Positions 1 through 7,349 of a DNA stretch of 14,199 nt are shown here, in pieces (the stretch's first letter is position 1; each line of letters starts with the position of its first letter). The notes under the pieces were generated by a model. The model made no database searches and was not told the DNA's origin. It was given only the letters and a program-made list of their open reading frames with translations. Made by a program: the position numbers and the translations under genes. Source of the stretch: Burkholderiaceae bacterium (lineage in GTDB: Bacteria; Pseudomonadota; Gammaproteobacteria; Burkholderiales; Burkholderiaceae); assembly GCA_023253905.1 (NCBI GenBank), contig JALREG010000133.1:1-14199 (forward strand). The letters are read 5' to 3'.

Positions 1-1
1 G

Positions 2-763
2 GTGGTGACGACGACCGGCGCGCCGCCCTCCTTTGCCGCCTCATACCAGCGCCCCACCCAGTCACTCGTCCGGGAATTCTCCGAGGGCTTTGTCTGGGTC
101 TGGACGAACCTGCCCGCGCGGCTGGTCATGATCAACCTGGTGCTGGTGTCATTCTGTGCGCCCAACTATCAGACGATGATGCCGGTGTTCGCGCGCGAGG
201 TGTTTGCGGGCGATGCACGGCTGCAGGGGCTCCTGGTGAGCTGTGCCGGGGCGGGCGCACTCGCGGGCACGATGATGCTCGCAGCGCGCAGTTCCACTGC
301 CGGGATCGCCCGCGTGATCAATGTCGGATCGCTTGCCGCAGGAATCGGACTCACCGTGTTTTCACTCAGCCCGTCGCTTGCGCTTGCTGCCATCGCGCTC
401 ACCGCGGTCGGGTTCGGCGTGATTGTCACCGGCGCCGGCACCAACACGTTGCTCCAAAGCCTGGTCGAGGAGCGGCTCCGTGGTCGGGTGATCTCCCTCT
501 ACATGATGGCGTTTCTGGGCACCATGCCGGTCGGGGGCTTTGTGGTGGGCTGGCTCACCGAGCAGTTCGGGCCGCAGCCCTCGCTCGCTGCGTATGGGCT
601 GGTGAGCATCGCCAGTGCGCTCATGCTGTGGCGACGGCAACCGGCGATTGCCGCAGCGCTTGCAAGCGGCACCGGGCGGCCGCGAGACGGAATCGGTCCG
701 GGCGATGCCGAGGGCAAGGAGCGAGACCGAGGCAGTAGCGCGGGCGGTGGTGGCCGCGGCTGA
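2..763 (+). CDS. MFS transporter of the MFS_3 (EntS-like) type, C-terminal half, cut by window edge
   Basis: The visible 253 residues match the second half of a major facilitator exporter, probably moving small molecules across the inner membrane by proton exchange. An extended stretch around residues 50-68 reads ...QTMMPVFAREVF..., a pattern typical of MFS_3 proteins related to enterobactin and macrolide exporters. It is followed by about five or six hydrophobic helices rich in Gly and Ala. Residues 152-162 carry the loop LVEERLRGRVI, like the conserved cytoplasmic loop of this family. The frame is open to the left edge, so the GTG at position 2 is probably internal and the N-terminal half lies outside the window. 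The last 40 residues are a Gly/Arg-rich tail that is unlikely to be membrane. It converges on the CoA-transferase gene. Substrate cannot be told. Confidence 0.8.
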   Translation: MVTTTGAPPSFAASYQRPTQSLVREFSEGFVWVWTNLPARLVMINLVLVSFCAPNYQTMMPVFAREVFAGDARLQGLLVSCAGAGALAGTMMLAARSSTAGIARVINVGSLAAGIGLTVFSLSPSLALAAIALTAVGFGVIVTGAGTNTLLQSLVEERLRGRVISLYMMAFLGTMPVGGFVVGWLTEQFGPQPSLAAYGLVSIASALMLWRRQPAIAAALASGTGRPRDGIGPGDAEGKERDRGSSAGGGGRG

Positions 764-874
764 GTCGTGTGCCAGACCAGGCCAGATGGCGGCACCCTGA
801 GGCTTCAGCCACGGCGGCCAGATGCGTCGCTTAGAGTTCGCCCGCTCGCTGTGTGGCCGCGCCTCAGACCTGGT
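764..874. other. Short convergent intergenic spacer
   Basis: This 111-base gap lies between two converging genes. It contains a repeated 9-mer GGCCAGATG (near 779 and 819) and only a very weak 4-bp stem (CTGA/TCAG near 798-809). No convincing intrinsic terminator with a T-run is visible on either strand. Confidence 0.4.
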
Positions 875-2164
875 TCATGCGCCGGACAGGGCGTGCCAGT
901 CGCGCGCCAGCTGCTCGCGAAAACGCGGGTCGGCAATCGCAATCATGCGGCTCGCGCGTTCGCCAAACGAAGCGTCGCGCAGATCGGCCACCCCCCACTC
1001 GGTGATCACGAGGTCGGCATCGCCCCGCCCGAGGGTGACCTGGCCGCGCGAGGTACCCGCGACGATGCGGCTGCGCTTGCCGTCCCGCGAAGTGGAGGCG
1101 AGCGCCACGATGCCACGACCGCCTTCGGAGAGCCGGGCGGTGCGAACAAAATCGCCCAGGCCACCCAGGCCGCCCCGCCAGGCGCGGCCATCATGTTCGG
1201 CGTTGGCCTGACCGGTCACATCAACCTCGAGGGCCGAATTGATCGCGTGGAAGCGATGGAGCGCAGCGAGCGTGGCCGGATGGTGGGTGTAGGTGGCCGG
1301 GCGGATGAGGAACTGGCGATTGTCGTGGACGTGACGATGGGCGCGCGTTGTACCGCCCAGCGTGTTGGTGACGGTAAAGCCGTTATCGAGCCCCTTGTAA
1401 GCATTCGTGACCGCACCGGACTCAATCAGTGCCACGGCGCTGTCGCCAATCAGGCCGCTGTGCAGGCCCAGGTCCCGATGGCTCGCGAGCAGCCCCAGGA
1501 CCGCATCCGGGAGCGCGCCGAGACCGATCTGGATCGTGGCGCGGTCGGGTACAACCGACGCAACATGGCCTGCGATGCGGCGCTCGGCTTCTTCCGCTGT
1601 CATCGTGGGCGACTGGACGGTGGATGTGGCTGCGCGCACGGCGAAATCGATCCGCAGGGAGGCTGCGTCGGCTTCGGTGCTGGGCGTAAACGGTGCCTGC
1701 GGGTTGATCTCGGCGATCACGCAGCGCGCACGTCGCGCCGCGGCGATCACGTAATCGTTGGCCATGCCGAGACTCAGCCGGCTGCCATCGGCCGACGGCG
1801 CGAGCTGCAGCATCACGACATCGGCGCGCAAACGTCCGGTGCTGAAGGAACGTTCGAGCTCGCGATAGGGTGTGGGTGTGACATTGGCAATGGAGCCGGG
1901 CTGCGAGGCGAAGCCCTTGGCCGCGCCGCCCATGATGCCGTAGCCGCCGGGCCGAAGTTTTGGTGACAGCGGGCGAGCGAAGGTGTCGGAGAGCACTGCG
2001 CCCAGGAACACATCCACCGGACCGGCGAGTGAGTCGGCCTCCTCAACCAGCGCTCGCGTAAGGGTCAGCGGCTCGGCACCGGCCTGGCCGATGATGATGG
2101 CGTCGCCCGCGCGAATGAGCGAGGCAAGCGGGGGCAGGGAATCGAGAATGGGCGCAGCGGGCAT
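875..2164 (-). CDS. Acetyl-CoA hydrolase/transferase family protein (class I CoA-transferase fold), catalytic Glu replaced
   Basis: A 429-residue protein of the acetyl-CoA hydrolase/4-hydroxybutyrate CoA-transferase family. These enzymes move CoA between acyl groups and carboxylic acids in the cytoplasm. Both halves are present: an N-terminal domain with GDAIIIGQAG near residues 20-29, and a C-terminal domain with IQIGLGALPDAVL near 211-223, DVTGQANAE near 313-321, and ITEWGVADLR near 386-395. The family's catalytic Glu normally sits in an HSEM/HTEM motif just after GIGAIPDAVL. Here the motif reads HSGL (residues 235-238), with Gly237 encoded by GGC at 1456-1454. I believe a divergent subgroup of this family shares this change, so the reaction is uncertain. 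Start: I chose the ATG at 2164; an in-frame TTG at 2200 would add 12 residues but has a poor initiation context. The gene is divergent from an MFS transporter, which hints at organic acid use. Confidence 0.85.
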   Translation of the reverse strand: MPAAPILDSLPPLASLIRAGDAIIIGQAGAEPLTLTRALVEEADSLAGPVDVFLGAVLSDTFARPLSPKLRPGGYGIMGGAAKGFASQPGSIANVTPTPYRELERSFSTGRLRADVVMLQLAPSADGSRLSLGMANDYVIAAARRARCVIAEINPQAPFTPSTEADAASLRIDFAVRAATSTVQSPTMTAEEAERRIAGHVASVVPDRATIQIGLGALPDAVLGLLASHRDLGLHSGLIGDSAVALIESGAVTNAYKGLDNGFTVTNTLGGTTRAHRHVHDNRQFLIRPATYTHHPATLAALHRFHAINSALEVDVTGQANAEHDGRAWRGGLGGLGDFVRTARLSEGGRGIVALASTSRDGKRSRIVAGTSRGQVTLGRGDADLVITEWGVADLRDASFGERASRMIAIADPRFREQLARDWHALSGA

Positions 2165-2223
2165 GAAAGATCGCTCGGGACGAAGGGGTGGGTGACACAA
2201 AACGAGCCGTCGATCCTGTCATG

Positions 2224-2256
2224 TTCGTAGCGGAGGCGTCAAACCGCCTCGCCTCC
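2224..2256. repeat. Intergenic inverted repeat between divergent CoA-transferase and MFS genes
   Basis: GAGGCG (2233-2238) pairs with CGCCTC (2245-2250) around a 6-base loop. GGAGGC (2232-2237) can alternatively pair with GCCTCC (2251-2256). It is preceded by TTCGTAGCGG. A similar CGTAGCGG core within an inverted repeat occurs at 9231-9259. It may be an operator for the divergent pair or a copy of a dispersed small palindromic repeat. Confidence 0.4.
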
Positions 2257-2322
2257 CTGTCGTTTGCGTGCAGCGGACCCCTGCCAGGCGGGCGGCCGAT
2301 TTCGCCAACTTGCTGGATAGGC

Positions 2323-2335
2323 GTACCGCGGGTAC
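2323..2335. promoter_or_regulatory. Small hairpin just upstream of the MFS start codon
   Basis: GTACC (2323-2327) and GGTAC (2331-2335) form a perfect 5-bp stem with a 3-base loop. It lies 10 bases before the chosen ATG at 2346, where a ribosome binding site would be expected and where no clear one is seen. It could limit translation or be chance in GC-rich DNA. Confidence 0.25.
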
Positions 2336-2345
2336 CGTGCCTGTC

Positions 2346-3629
2346 ATGACCGATCCCGTGCTCCGTCCTGAAGCCCGCGAGTCAGGCGGGGCGAGCCGTC
2401 TGGCCATCGCAGTGCTGGGGGTCGCGTTTTCGCTCAATTTCGCCGGACGAGGCCTGGTCGAAGCGTTTTCGGCGTTTGTGCTGCCCCTTGAGGAAGCCTA
2501 TGGCTGGCCGCGCAGCGCCCTCACCGGTGTGGTTGCCACGCAGATGCTGGTGAGCGGACTCGCCGCACCGATTGCGGGCTGGCTCTTCGACCGGTATGGG
2601 CCTCGGGTGGTCTACTGTAGCGGGCTTGCCCTTCTGGGGGTAGGCGTACTCCTGTCGAGCCAGGCCGAGTCGCTTGCGGTGATCTATGCGGGGGCCGGCG
2701 TGCTGGTGGGCGCCGGCGCGGCCGCGACCGGAATGGTCTGCGCGGCGACGCTCGTCGCCCGCTGGTATCGGGCCCGGTTATCCACCGCGATTGCCGTGGC
2801 TTACGCAGGCTCTGGATTCGGCGTACTGGTGATGGTGCCGCTCTCCCAGGCCCTGATCGACGCGCTCGGTTGGCGGGGGGCCTGGCTCATGCTCGGCGCG
2901 GGCGCGTTTGCGATGGCGCCCGTTTGTGCCCTCCTTCCCTGGGCGCGCCTGTCGCGGCCGCCTGTTGATGCGGGGCCGGGCCGCCCGCTGCCCGGGTCCG
3001 CGCAGCCGGGTGAGGCTCGGGCGGCGCTGCGCGCGGCCTTGTCCGAGCCCTCGTACTGGCATCTGGCCCAGGCTTTCTTCTTTACCGCGCTCGCCTCCTA
3101 TCTGGTGACCCCGCAGGTGGTCGCACTCCTGATCGAGGGGGGATTCGCCCCGCTGATGGCGGCCTCGGCCTATGGGCTCGCGGGGCTGCTCTCCACCTTT
3201 GGGATCATTGGCTCGGGCTGGTTCTGCGACCGCATCGGGCACCAGCGTACGGCGCTTCTGTCGTTTTCGTCGACTGCGCTGGGCCTCGGCGGTCTGCTTG
3301 CGGTGGCCACCACGGGGTCGCTCGCAGGGCTCGCGGTCTATGTCATGTGTTTTGGCGTGGCGCAGGGCGCGCGTGGCCCGATCGTGTCGGCGCTCTCAAA
3401 CCGGATCTTTGCCGGACCCGGTGTTGCCACGATCTACGGCACGATCTTCGGGATGATGGCGCTGGGCGCTGCGCTGGGGGCCTGGGCCGGCGGGCTGCTG
3501 CATGACCTGACCGGGGCCTACTGGCCGGTGGCGCTCGCCTCCGGTTGCGCATTGATGGCCGCCGCAGCCCCGTTCCGATCAGGGAGCGGGCTGATGCGCC
3601 GGGTTCAAGCGCTCGGGCGACCGACCTGA
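2346..3629 (+). CDS. MFS transporter, monocarboxylate/oxalate-formate antiporter type
   Basis: A complete 427-residue inner-membrane transporter with about 12 hydrophobic segments. The signature loop GWLFDRYGPR (residues 78-87) between helices 2 and 3 is the conserved MFS motif A. The N-terminal pattern SLNFAGRGLVEAFSAFVLPL followed by YGWPRSALTG resembles the family that includes monocarboxylate carriers and OxlT-like proteins. A second motif-A-like loop (GWFCDRIGHQR) lies near 294-304, as expected after helix 8. A GTG at 2268 would add 26 non-membrane residues; the ATG at 2346 gives a more typical N-terminus. It is divergent from the CoA-transferase, so an organic acid substrate is plausible but unproven. 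Its last 25 bases overlap, tail to tail, the end of moeB. Confidence 0.85.
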   Translation: MTDPVLRPEARESGGASRLAIAVLGVAFSLNFAGRGLVEAFSAFVLPLEEAYGWPRSALTGVVATQMLVSGLAAPIAGWLFDRYGPRVVYCSGLALLGVGVLLSSQAESLAVIYAGAGVLVGAGAAATGMVCAATLVARWYRARLSTAIAVAYAGSGFGVLVMVPLSQALIDALGWRGAWLMLGAGAFAMAPVCALLPWARLSRPPVDAGPGRPLPGSAQPGEARAALRAALSEPSYWHLAQAFFFTALASYLVTPQVVALLIEGGFAPLMAASAYGLAGLLSTFGIIGSGWFCDRIGHQRTALLSFSSTALGLGGLLAVATTGSLAGLAVYVMCFGVAQGARGPIVSALSNRIFAGPGVATIYGTIFGMMALGAALGAWAGGLLHDLTGAYWPVALASGCALMAAAAPFRSGSGLMRRVQALGRPT

Positions 3630-4375
3630 TGCGCGCCGCAGACCGCGCAATCGGGGTCGCGGGCGAGGCTCACGCTGTCGATCTGCATGGATCGTGAGTC
3701 GATCAGAAGCAGGCGACCCACTGCGGCGTTGCCAAAGCCGCCCAGAATCTTGAGGGCTTCGGCGGCTTGCATGGTGCCCACCATGCCGGTGAGCGGCGCG
3801 AACACGCCCATGACCGCGCAGCGCACCTCTTCCAGACTGTCGGTCTGCGGAAAGACGCAGTGATAACACGGCGAGTCGGCGCGCCGCGGATCGAACACCG
3901 ACAACTGCCCGTCAAAGCGAATGGCAGCCCCTGACACAAGTGGCACGCCCGCGTGCACGCAGGCACGGTTGATGGCATGCCGGGTGGCGAAGTTGTCGCT
4001 GCAGTCGAGCACCACCTGACTGCGCGCAACCGCAGCGGCGAGCGCGGCGCCCGCGAGCCGTTCGTGAATCGGTTCGACCCGAACATCGGGATTGAGCGCG
4101 ACGAGCGTTCGAGCCCCTGACTCGACCTTGGGCTGCCCTACCGCATCGTCGCGATGGAGGATCTGGCGCTGCAGGTTGCTGAGGTCGACGGTATCGCCAT
4201 CGGCGATGAGCAGGGTGCCCACGCCAGCCGCGGCCAGGTACAGGGCGGCCGGCGACCCGAGTCCACCGGCCCCCACGATCAGCGCGGTGGCGGCCTGCAG
4301 CCGCTCCTGACCTTCAACGCCGATGTCCTCCAACAGGATGTGCCGGCCATAGCGCAGCAGCCGCCGGTCATCCAT
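3605..4375 (-). CDS. moeB: MoeB/ThiF-type adenylyltransferase (HesA/MoeB/ThiF family)
   Basis: A 256-residue E1-like enzyme that uses ATP to adenylate the C-terminal glycine of a small ubiquitin-like sulfur carrier (MoaD for molybdopterin, ThiS for thiamine). The nucleotide-binding GAGGLGS is at 35-41, followed by the ADGDTVDLSNLQRQ block (58-71) with Asp and Arg residues used for ATP binding. LDCSDN (123-128) includes the Mg-binding Asp. Two zinc-binding pairs are intact: CYHC (170-173) and CAVC (243-246). Cys186 lies in the usual RCAVMGV position. Length matches E. coli MoeB (about 249). It starts 14 bases after the ctpA stop, so it is likely last in a gpmA-ctpA-moeB transcript. MoeB versus ThiF cannot be separated from sequence alone; no rhodanese domain is fused to it. 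Confidence 0.9.
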   Translation of the reverse strand: MDDRRLLRYGRHILLEDIGVEGQERLQAATALIVGAGGLGSPAALYLAAAGVGTLLIADGDTVDLSNLQRQILHRDDAVGQPKVESGARTLVALNPDVRVEPIHERLAGAALAAAVARSQVVLDCSDNFATRHAINRACVHAGVPLVSGAAIRFDGQLSVFDPRRADSPCYHCVFPQTDSLEEVRCAVMGVFAPLTGMVGTMQAAEALKILGGFGNAAVGRLLLIDSRSMQIDSVSLARDPDCAVCGAHQVGRPSA

Positions 4376-4389
4376 GGCGCAACAGTCGC

Positions 4390-5820
4390 CTAGCGTGCGG
4401 CGCCGGCTGCGTTGCCTCCCGCAGGCGCGGCAGCCGCATCGGCCGAACGCGGCCGCGCCACGGCGACCGGCTGGCCCTTGAGATGGTTGAGTGCCTGCTG
4501 CAGCTGGTAGTCATCGGCCGAACCGAACTCGACGGGCTTACGCTCCCGCGCCCGGTCGGCTTCGGTGGTGGGTCGGGGTGTTCCCGAGGGACGCTCCTGC
4601 TCGCGAGAATTCGACAGATGCCGGTTCAGGTCGGCCTCGCGGACACGGAAGTTGGCTGAGTCACCATCGGCGGTTTCTTCCACCAGGAAATCGGGCTCGA
4701 TGCCGCGCGCCTGGATGGAGCGGCCATTGGGCGTGAAGTAGCGCGCGGTCGTGAGCTTGATGGCGGTGGAGTTGGACAGCGGAAGAATCGACTGCACCGA
4801 ACCCTTGCCGAAGGTTTGCGTGCCGAGCACCGCTGCGCGTTTGTAGTCCTGAAGGGCGCCTGCCACGATCTCCGAGGCGGAAGCCGAGCCGCCATTGACC
4901 AGTACGACCATGGGCACGTTTTTCGCAGCCGATGGCACGCGGGCGACGAAATCTTCCCGGCTGCCGCGCAGGTAGTCTTCGGGGATCGCGCTGTATTTGC
5001 GCCGGGCATCCTCGTTGCGGCCCTCGGTGGTTACCACTGTGACCTTGGCCGGCAGGAAGGCGGCCGACACGCCCACCGCGCCATGCAGCAGGCCGCCCGG
5101 GTCGTTGCGAAGATCAAGCACCAGACCCTTGCCAATTGCGCCCTGGCGATCGAGGTTTTCCAGATGGCGCACCAGCGCCTCGACCGTGTGCTCCTGGAAC
5201 TGGGTGATGCGCACATAACCGATGCCAGGCTCGATGACTTTCGAACGGACTGACTGCACACGGATCACGTCGCGCACGATGGTGATGACGATCGGGCGTG
5301 CCTCGCCCTTTCTCGAAAGCGTGAGGGTGATGGGGGTTTTGGGCTTACCCCGCATGAGCTTGACCGCATCGTTGAGCGCCAGCCCCTTGGTGGACTTTTC
5401 ATCGATCCGAATGATGAGGTCGCCCGCTCTTACGCCAGCCCGCGCAGCCGGCGTGTCCTCGATGGGTGAAATTACCTTGATGAAGCCATCCTCGGTGCCG
5501 ACCTCGATGCCCAGCCCGCCGAACTCACCCTGCGTGCCCACCTGCAGCTCGCGGAAGGCATCCGCATCGAGATAGGCTGAGTGCGGATCAAGCCCGGAGA
5601 TCATGCCGCTGATCGCCTCGGTGATCAGCTTTTTGTCTTCGACCTGTTCGACGTAGTTGGCCTTGATGGCGCCAAACACGTCGGAGAACTGGCGTAGTTC
5701 TTCGAGCGGCAGGACGGCGCGCTGGCTGCGCTGGGCCACGGCCGACAGGCCGACGCTCACCAGGATGCCTGCGAAAGCACCAGCAAGAACGAGGCCGAGA
5801 GACTTGAGTTTGAACTTCAT
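4390..5820 (-). CDS. ctpA: C-terminal processing peptidase, S41 family (CtpA)
   Basis: A 476-residue periplasmic or membrane-anchored serine protease that cleaves proteins near their C-termini and commonly tunes cell-wall hydrolases. Residues 1-30 form a signal peptide or anchor (lysines then a hydrophobic Gly/Ala/Val run). A PDZ domain spans roughly 95-180 (GGLGIEV at 101-107, GVRAGDLI at 129-136). The peptidase core follows, with LDLRNDPGGLL (235-245). The Ser-Lys dyad is visible: NGGSASASE gives Ser314, and TFGKGSVQ gives Lys339, at the 25-residue spacing seen in Prc. The last 70 residues are Pro/Ala/Arg-rich and probably disordered. The ATG at 5820 was chosen because it directly precedes the signal peptide; an in-frame start at 5901 would add a 27-residue Arg-rich extension and would lie upstream of the likely transcription start. 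It is a neighbour of gpmA and moeB, a common betaproteobacterial arrangement. Confidence 0.93.
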   Translation of the reverse strand: MKFKLKSLGLVLAGAFAGILVSVGLSAVAQRSQRAVLPLEELRQFSDVFGAIKANYVEQVEDKKLITEAISGMISGLDPHSAYLDADAFRELQVGTQGEFGGLGIEVGTEDGFIKVISPIEDTPAARAGVRAGDLIIRIDEKSTKGLALNDAVKLMRGKPKTPITLTLSRKGEARPIVITIVRDVIRVQSVRSKVIEPGIGYVRITQFQEHTVEALVRHLENLDRQGAIGKGLVLDLRNDPGGLLHGAVGVSAAFLPAKVTVVTTEGRNEDARRKYSAIPEDYLRGSREDFVARVPSAAKNVPMVVLVNGGSASASEIVAGALQDYKRAAVLGTQTFGKGSVQSILPLSNSTAIKLTTARYFTPNGRSIQARGIEPDFLVEETADGDSANFRVREADLNRHLSNSREQERPSGTPRPTTEADRARERKPVEFGSADDYQLQQALNHLKGQPVAVARPRSADAAAAPAGGNAAGAAR

Positions 5821-5884
5821 GGGGCGCGCGGTGCTGAACCGCAATCTGGATAGGCGAGCGGACGCTCTGGAAAAAGCTCTGGTG

Positions 5885-5890
5885 AGTATA
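5885..5890 (-). promoter_or_regulatory. Candidate -10 box for ctpA-moeB
   Basis: The minus strand reads TATACT here, five of six matching the sigma-70 consensus, about 65 bases before the ctpA ATG. No good -35 hexamer is seen at 17 bases spacing. It would place the ctpA transcript start near 5878 and allow expression apart from gpmA. Confidence 0.35.
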
Positions 5891-5952
5891 AACCTCCACA
5901 CCGGCCCCGCCCAGCTTGAGGCTTATCGGCGCTGCACGAGTGTTGCGCGCGC

Positions 5953-6021
5953 GGGGGTGCAATGGCTCGGGCGTGGGGTGGCGCGCGCCGGAGGGCGCGG
6001 GGCTTTGCTGGCGCGGGAGGG
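5953..6021 (+). other. G-rich stretch in the gpmA-ctpA spacer
   Basis: The 266-base gap between gpmA and ctpA contains several runs of three or more G on the plus strand (5953-5957, 5969-5971, 5975-5978, 5993-5995, 5999-6002, 6015-6017, 6019-6021) and a 10-bp palindrome GGCGCGCGCC (5980-5989). It may fold as a quadruplex on the non-transcribed strand. No small gene with a convincing start was found in this gap. Confidence 0.3.
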
Positions 6022-6086
6022 ATCGACCGGCGGCGGAGGCGCGCTTAGACGGGCGGTGTGAGCGGACTCACCCCGGGGATCCGGGC

Positions 6087-6842
6087 TCAGCCGGGCTTGG
6101 CGCGCCCCTGAGCGGCCACCGCCGCCATCGCAGCCTCGATCTCCGCAGCATCGCCCAGGTAGCGGCGGCCAAGGGGTTTGAGGGCGTTATTGAATTCATA
6201 GACCATCGGACGGGCGGTCGGAATGTTCAGGTTCACGATCTCGTCGTCGGGCACGTTTTCCAGGTATTTGATGAGTGCTCGGAGCGAATTGCCGTGTGCG
6301 GCGATTACCGGCCGGTGTCCCGCCCGGAGCGCCGGGGCAATGGTGCTCTCCCAGAAGGGCGCCACGCGGGCAACCGTGTCCTTCAGGCATTCGGTGCGGG
6401 GAATGTCGGCGGCCGCCAGATCTCGGTAACGCGGATCGAGCTCGGCGCCCCGGGGATCGCCCTCGGGTAGCGGATCGGGCGCAATCGCGTAAGCGCGTCG
6501 CCAGATCAGAACCTGCGCGTCGCCAAAGCGGGCGGCGGTTTCCGCCTTGTTCAGACCCTGCAGCGCGCCGTAGTGCCGCTCATTGAGCCGCCACGACTTC
6601 ACGACCGGCAGCCACAGGCACCCCATTTCGTCGAGGACGGTGTGCAGCGTGCGGATGGCGCGCGTGAGCACCGAGGTGTAGGCGATATCGAATTCATACC
6701 CCTCGGCTTTCAGGAGCGCACCGGCGCGCCTGGCCTCGTCAAGCCCATGTGGCGTCAGGTCGACGTCGGTCCAGCCGGTGAATCGATTCTCAAGGTTCCA
6801 CTGGCTCTCGCCGTGGCGAAACATGACGATCTGGAAGCTCAT
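6087..6842 (-). CDS. gpmA: 2,3-bisphosphoglycerate-dependent phosphoglycerate mutase
   Basis: A 251-residue cytoplasmic glycolytic enzyme interconverting 3- and 2-phosphoglycerate through a phosphohistidine. The catalytic motif FRHGES places the phosphorylated His at residue 10. Arg61 (in LTRAIRT), Glu88 in [15 protein letters not shown] and His183 in [15 protein letters not shown] complete the active site at the same positions as in E. coli GpmA. The NIPTA segment (206-210) is the usual NIPTG with the last Gly changed to Ala, a mild variation. Length is normal for the family. The ATG at 6842 directly precedes the motif-bearing first strand. It is divergent from the rhodanese-grxC-secB block and is likely the first gene toward ctpA and moeB. 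Confidence 0.96.
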   Translation of the reverse strand: MSFQIVMFRHGESQWNLENRFTGWTDVDLTPHGLDEARRAGALLKAEGYEFDIAYTSVLTRAIRTLHTVLDEMGCLWLPVVKSWRLNERHYGALQGLNKAETAARFGDAQVLIWRRAYAIAPDPLPEGDPRGAELDPRYRDLAAADIPRTECLKDTVARVAPFWESTIAPALRAGHRPVIAAHGNSLRALIKYLENVPDDEIVNLNIPTARPMVYEFNNALKPLGRRYLGDAAEIEAAMAAVAAQGRAKPG

Positions 6843-6886
6843 GGCAGCTCGGTGTGGGGATGCATGGTGGGTCGGACGGGCAATAT

Positions 6887-6894
6887 CTTATAAT
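6887..6894. promoter_or_regulatory. Divergent -10 elements between gpmA and the rhodanese gene
   Basis: The plus strand has a perfect TATAAT at 6889-6894, and the minus strand reads TATAAG at 6892-6887. Overlapping -10 boxes thus face both genes. No strong -35 is evident for either. The plus-strand box predicts transcription starting near 6901, which argues for a rhodanese start codon after that point. Confidence 0.5.
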
Positions 6895-6925
6895 TTCCGG
6901 TTTGGCTTTAACGCTGGAATTCAAC

Positions 6926-7330
6926 TTGGCCTTCGTCACCGAAAACATCATCCTGATTGCGATTGCGTTTGCCTCGGGTGCCATGCTGCTCTGGCCGATG
7001 ATCATGAAACGCACAGCCGGCGCGTCGCTCAACACGCTTGGCGCCACCCGGATGATCAACGACACGCAGGCCATTGTGCTTGACGTGCGGGCCACCGGCG
7101 AGTTCGAGGCCGGGCACCTGCCCAATGCTCGCAACATTCCGCTTGCGGAACTCCACCAGCGAACCGGGGAACTTCCCGCCGGGCGCCCGGTGATCGTGTG
7201 CTGCAACACTGGCATGACCTCGGCCAAGGGGGCCGCCGCGCTTCGCAAGGCCGGTCGGGAAGAGGTCTTCAACCTCGACGGCGGGCTCAATGCCTGGCGG
7301 CAGGCTGGGCTGCCGGTCGTCAAGAACTGA
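6926..7330 (+). CDS. Membrane-anchored single-domain rhodanese-like sulfurtransferase
   Basis: About 134 residues: one N-terminal membrane helix (roughly residues 7-26, rich in Ile/Ala/Leu) followed by one rhodanese domain. The domain shows VLDVRATGEFEAGHLPNARNIPL (51-73) and the active-site loop CCNTGMTS, where Cys93 is the likely sulfur-carrying residue. The usual CxxGxR loop ends in Arg; here it is Thr98. The NLDGGLNAWRQAGLPV ending is typical. Start is uncertain: the open frame extends back to a GTG at 6854, but a TATAAT box at 6889-6894 lies inside that extension. I prefer TTG at 6926, which follows GGAA at 6916-6919; TTG at 6902 is an alternative. The next gene, grxC, begins 19 bases after the stop. 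This rhodanese-glutaredoxin-SecB order is common in betaproteobacteria and suggests a thiol or sulfur role. Confidence 0.85.
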   Translation: MAFVTENIILIAIAFASGAMLLWPMIMKRTAGASLNTLGATRMINDTQAIVLDVRATGEFEAGHLPNARNIPLAELHQRTGELPAGRPVIVCCNTGMTSAKGAAALRKAGREEVFNLDGGLNAWRQAGLPVVKN

Positions 7331-7349
7331 ACACAGGGGAATATGACCC

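Noticed and set aside
767..1966. Long plus-strand open frame of 399 codons opposite the CoA-transferase
   Set aside because: It is fully antisense to a gene with clear family motifs, its protein shows no domain and has unnatural Arg/Gly-rich composition; it arises from GC-rich third positions.
5821..6086. Possible missing gene (such as an M23 peptidase) between gpmA and ctpA
   Set aside because: Some relatives may carry one there, but the gap shows no coding remnant and I cannot confirm the ancestral order from this sequence.
6854..6925. Upstream extension of the rhodanese from GTG at 6854
   Set aside because: A perfect TATAAT lies inside it, so the codons would be upstream of the likely transcript start; the extension also adds residues that do not look like a membrane anchor.
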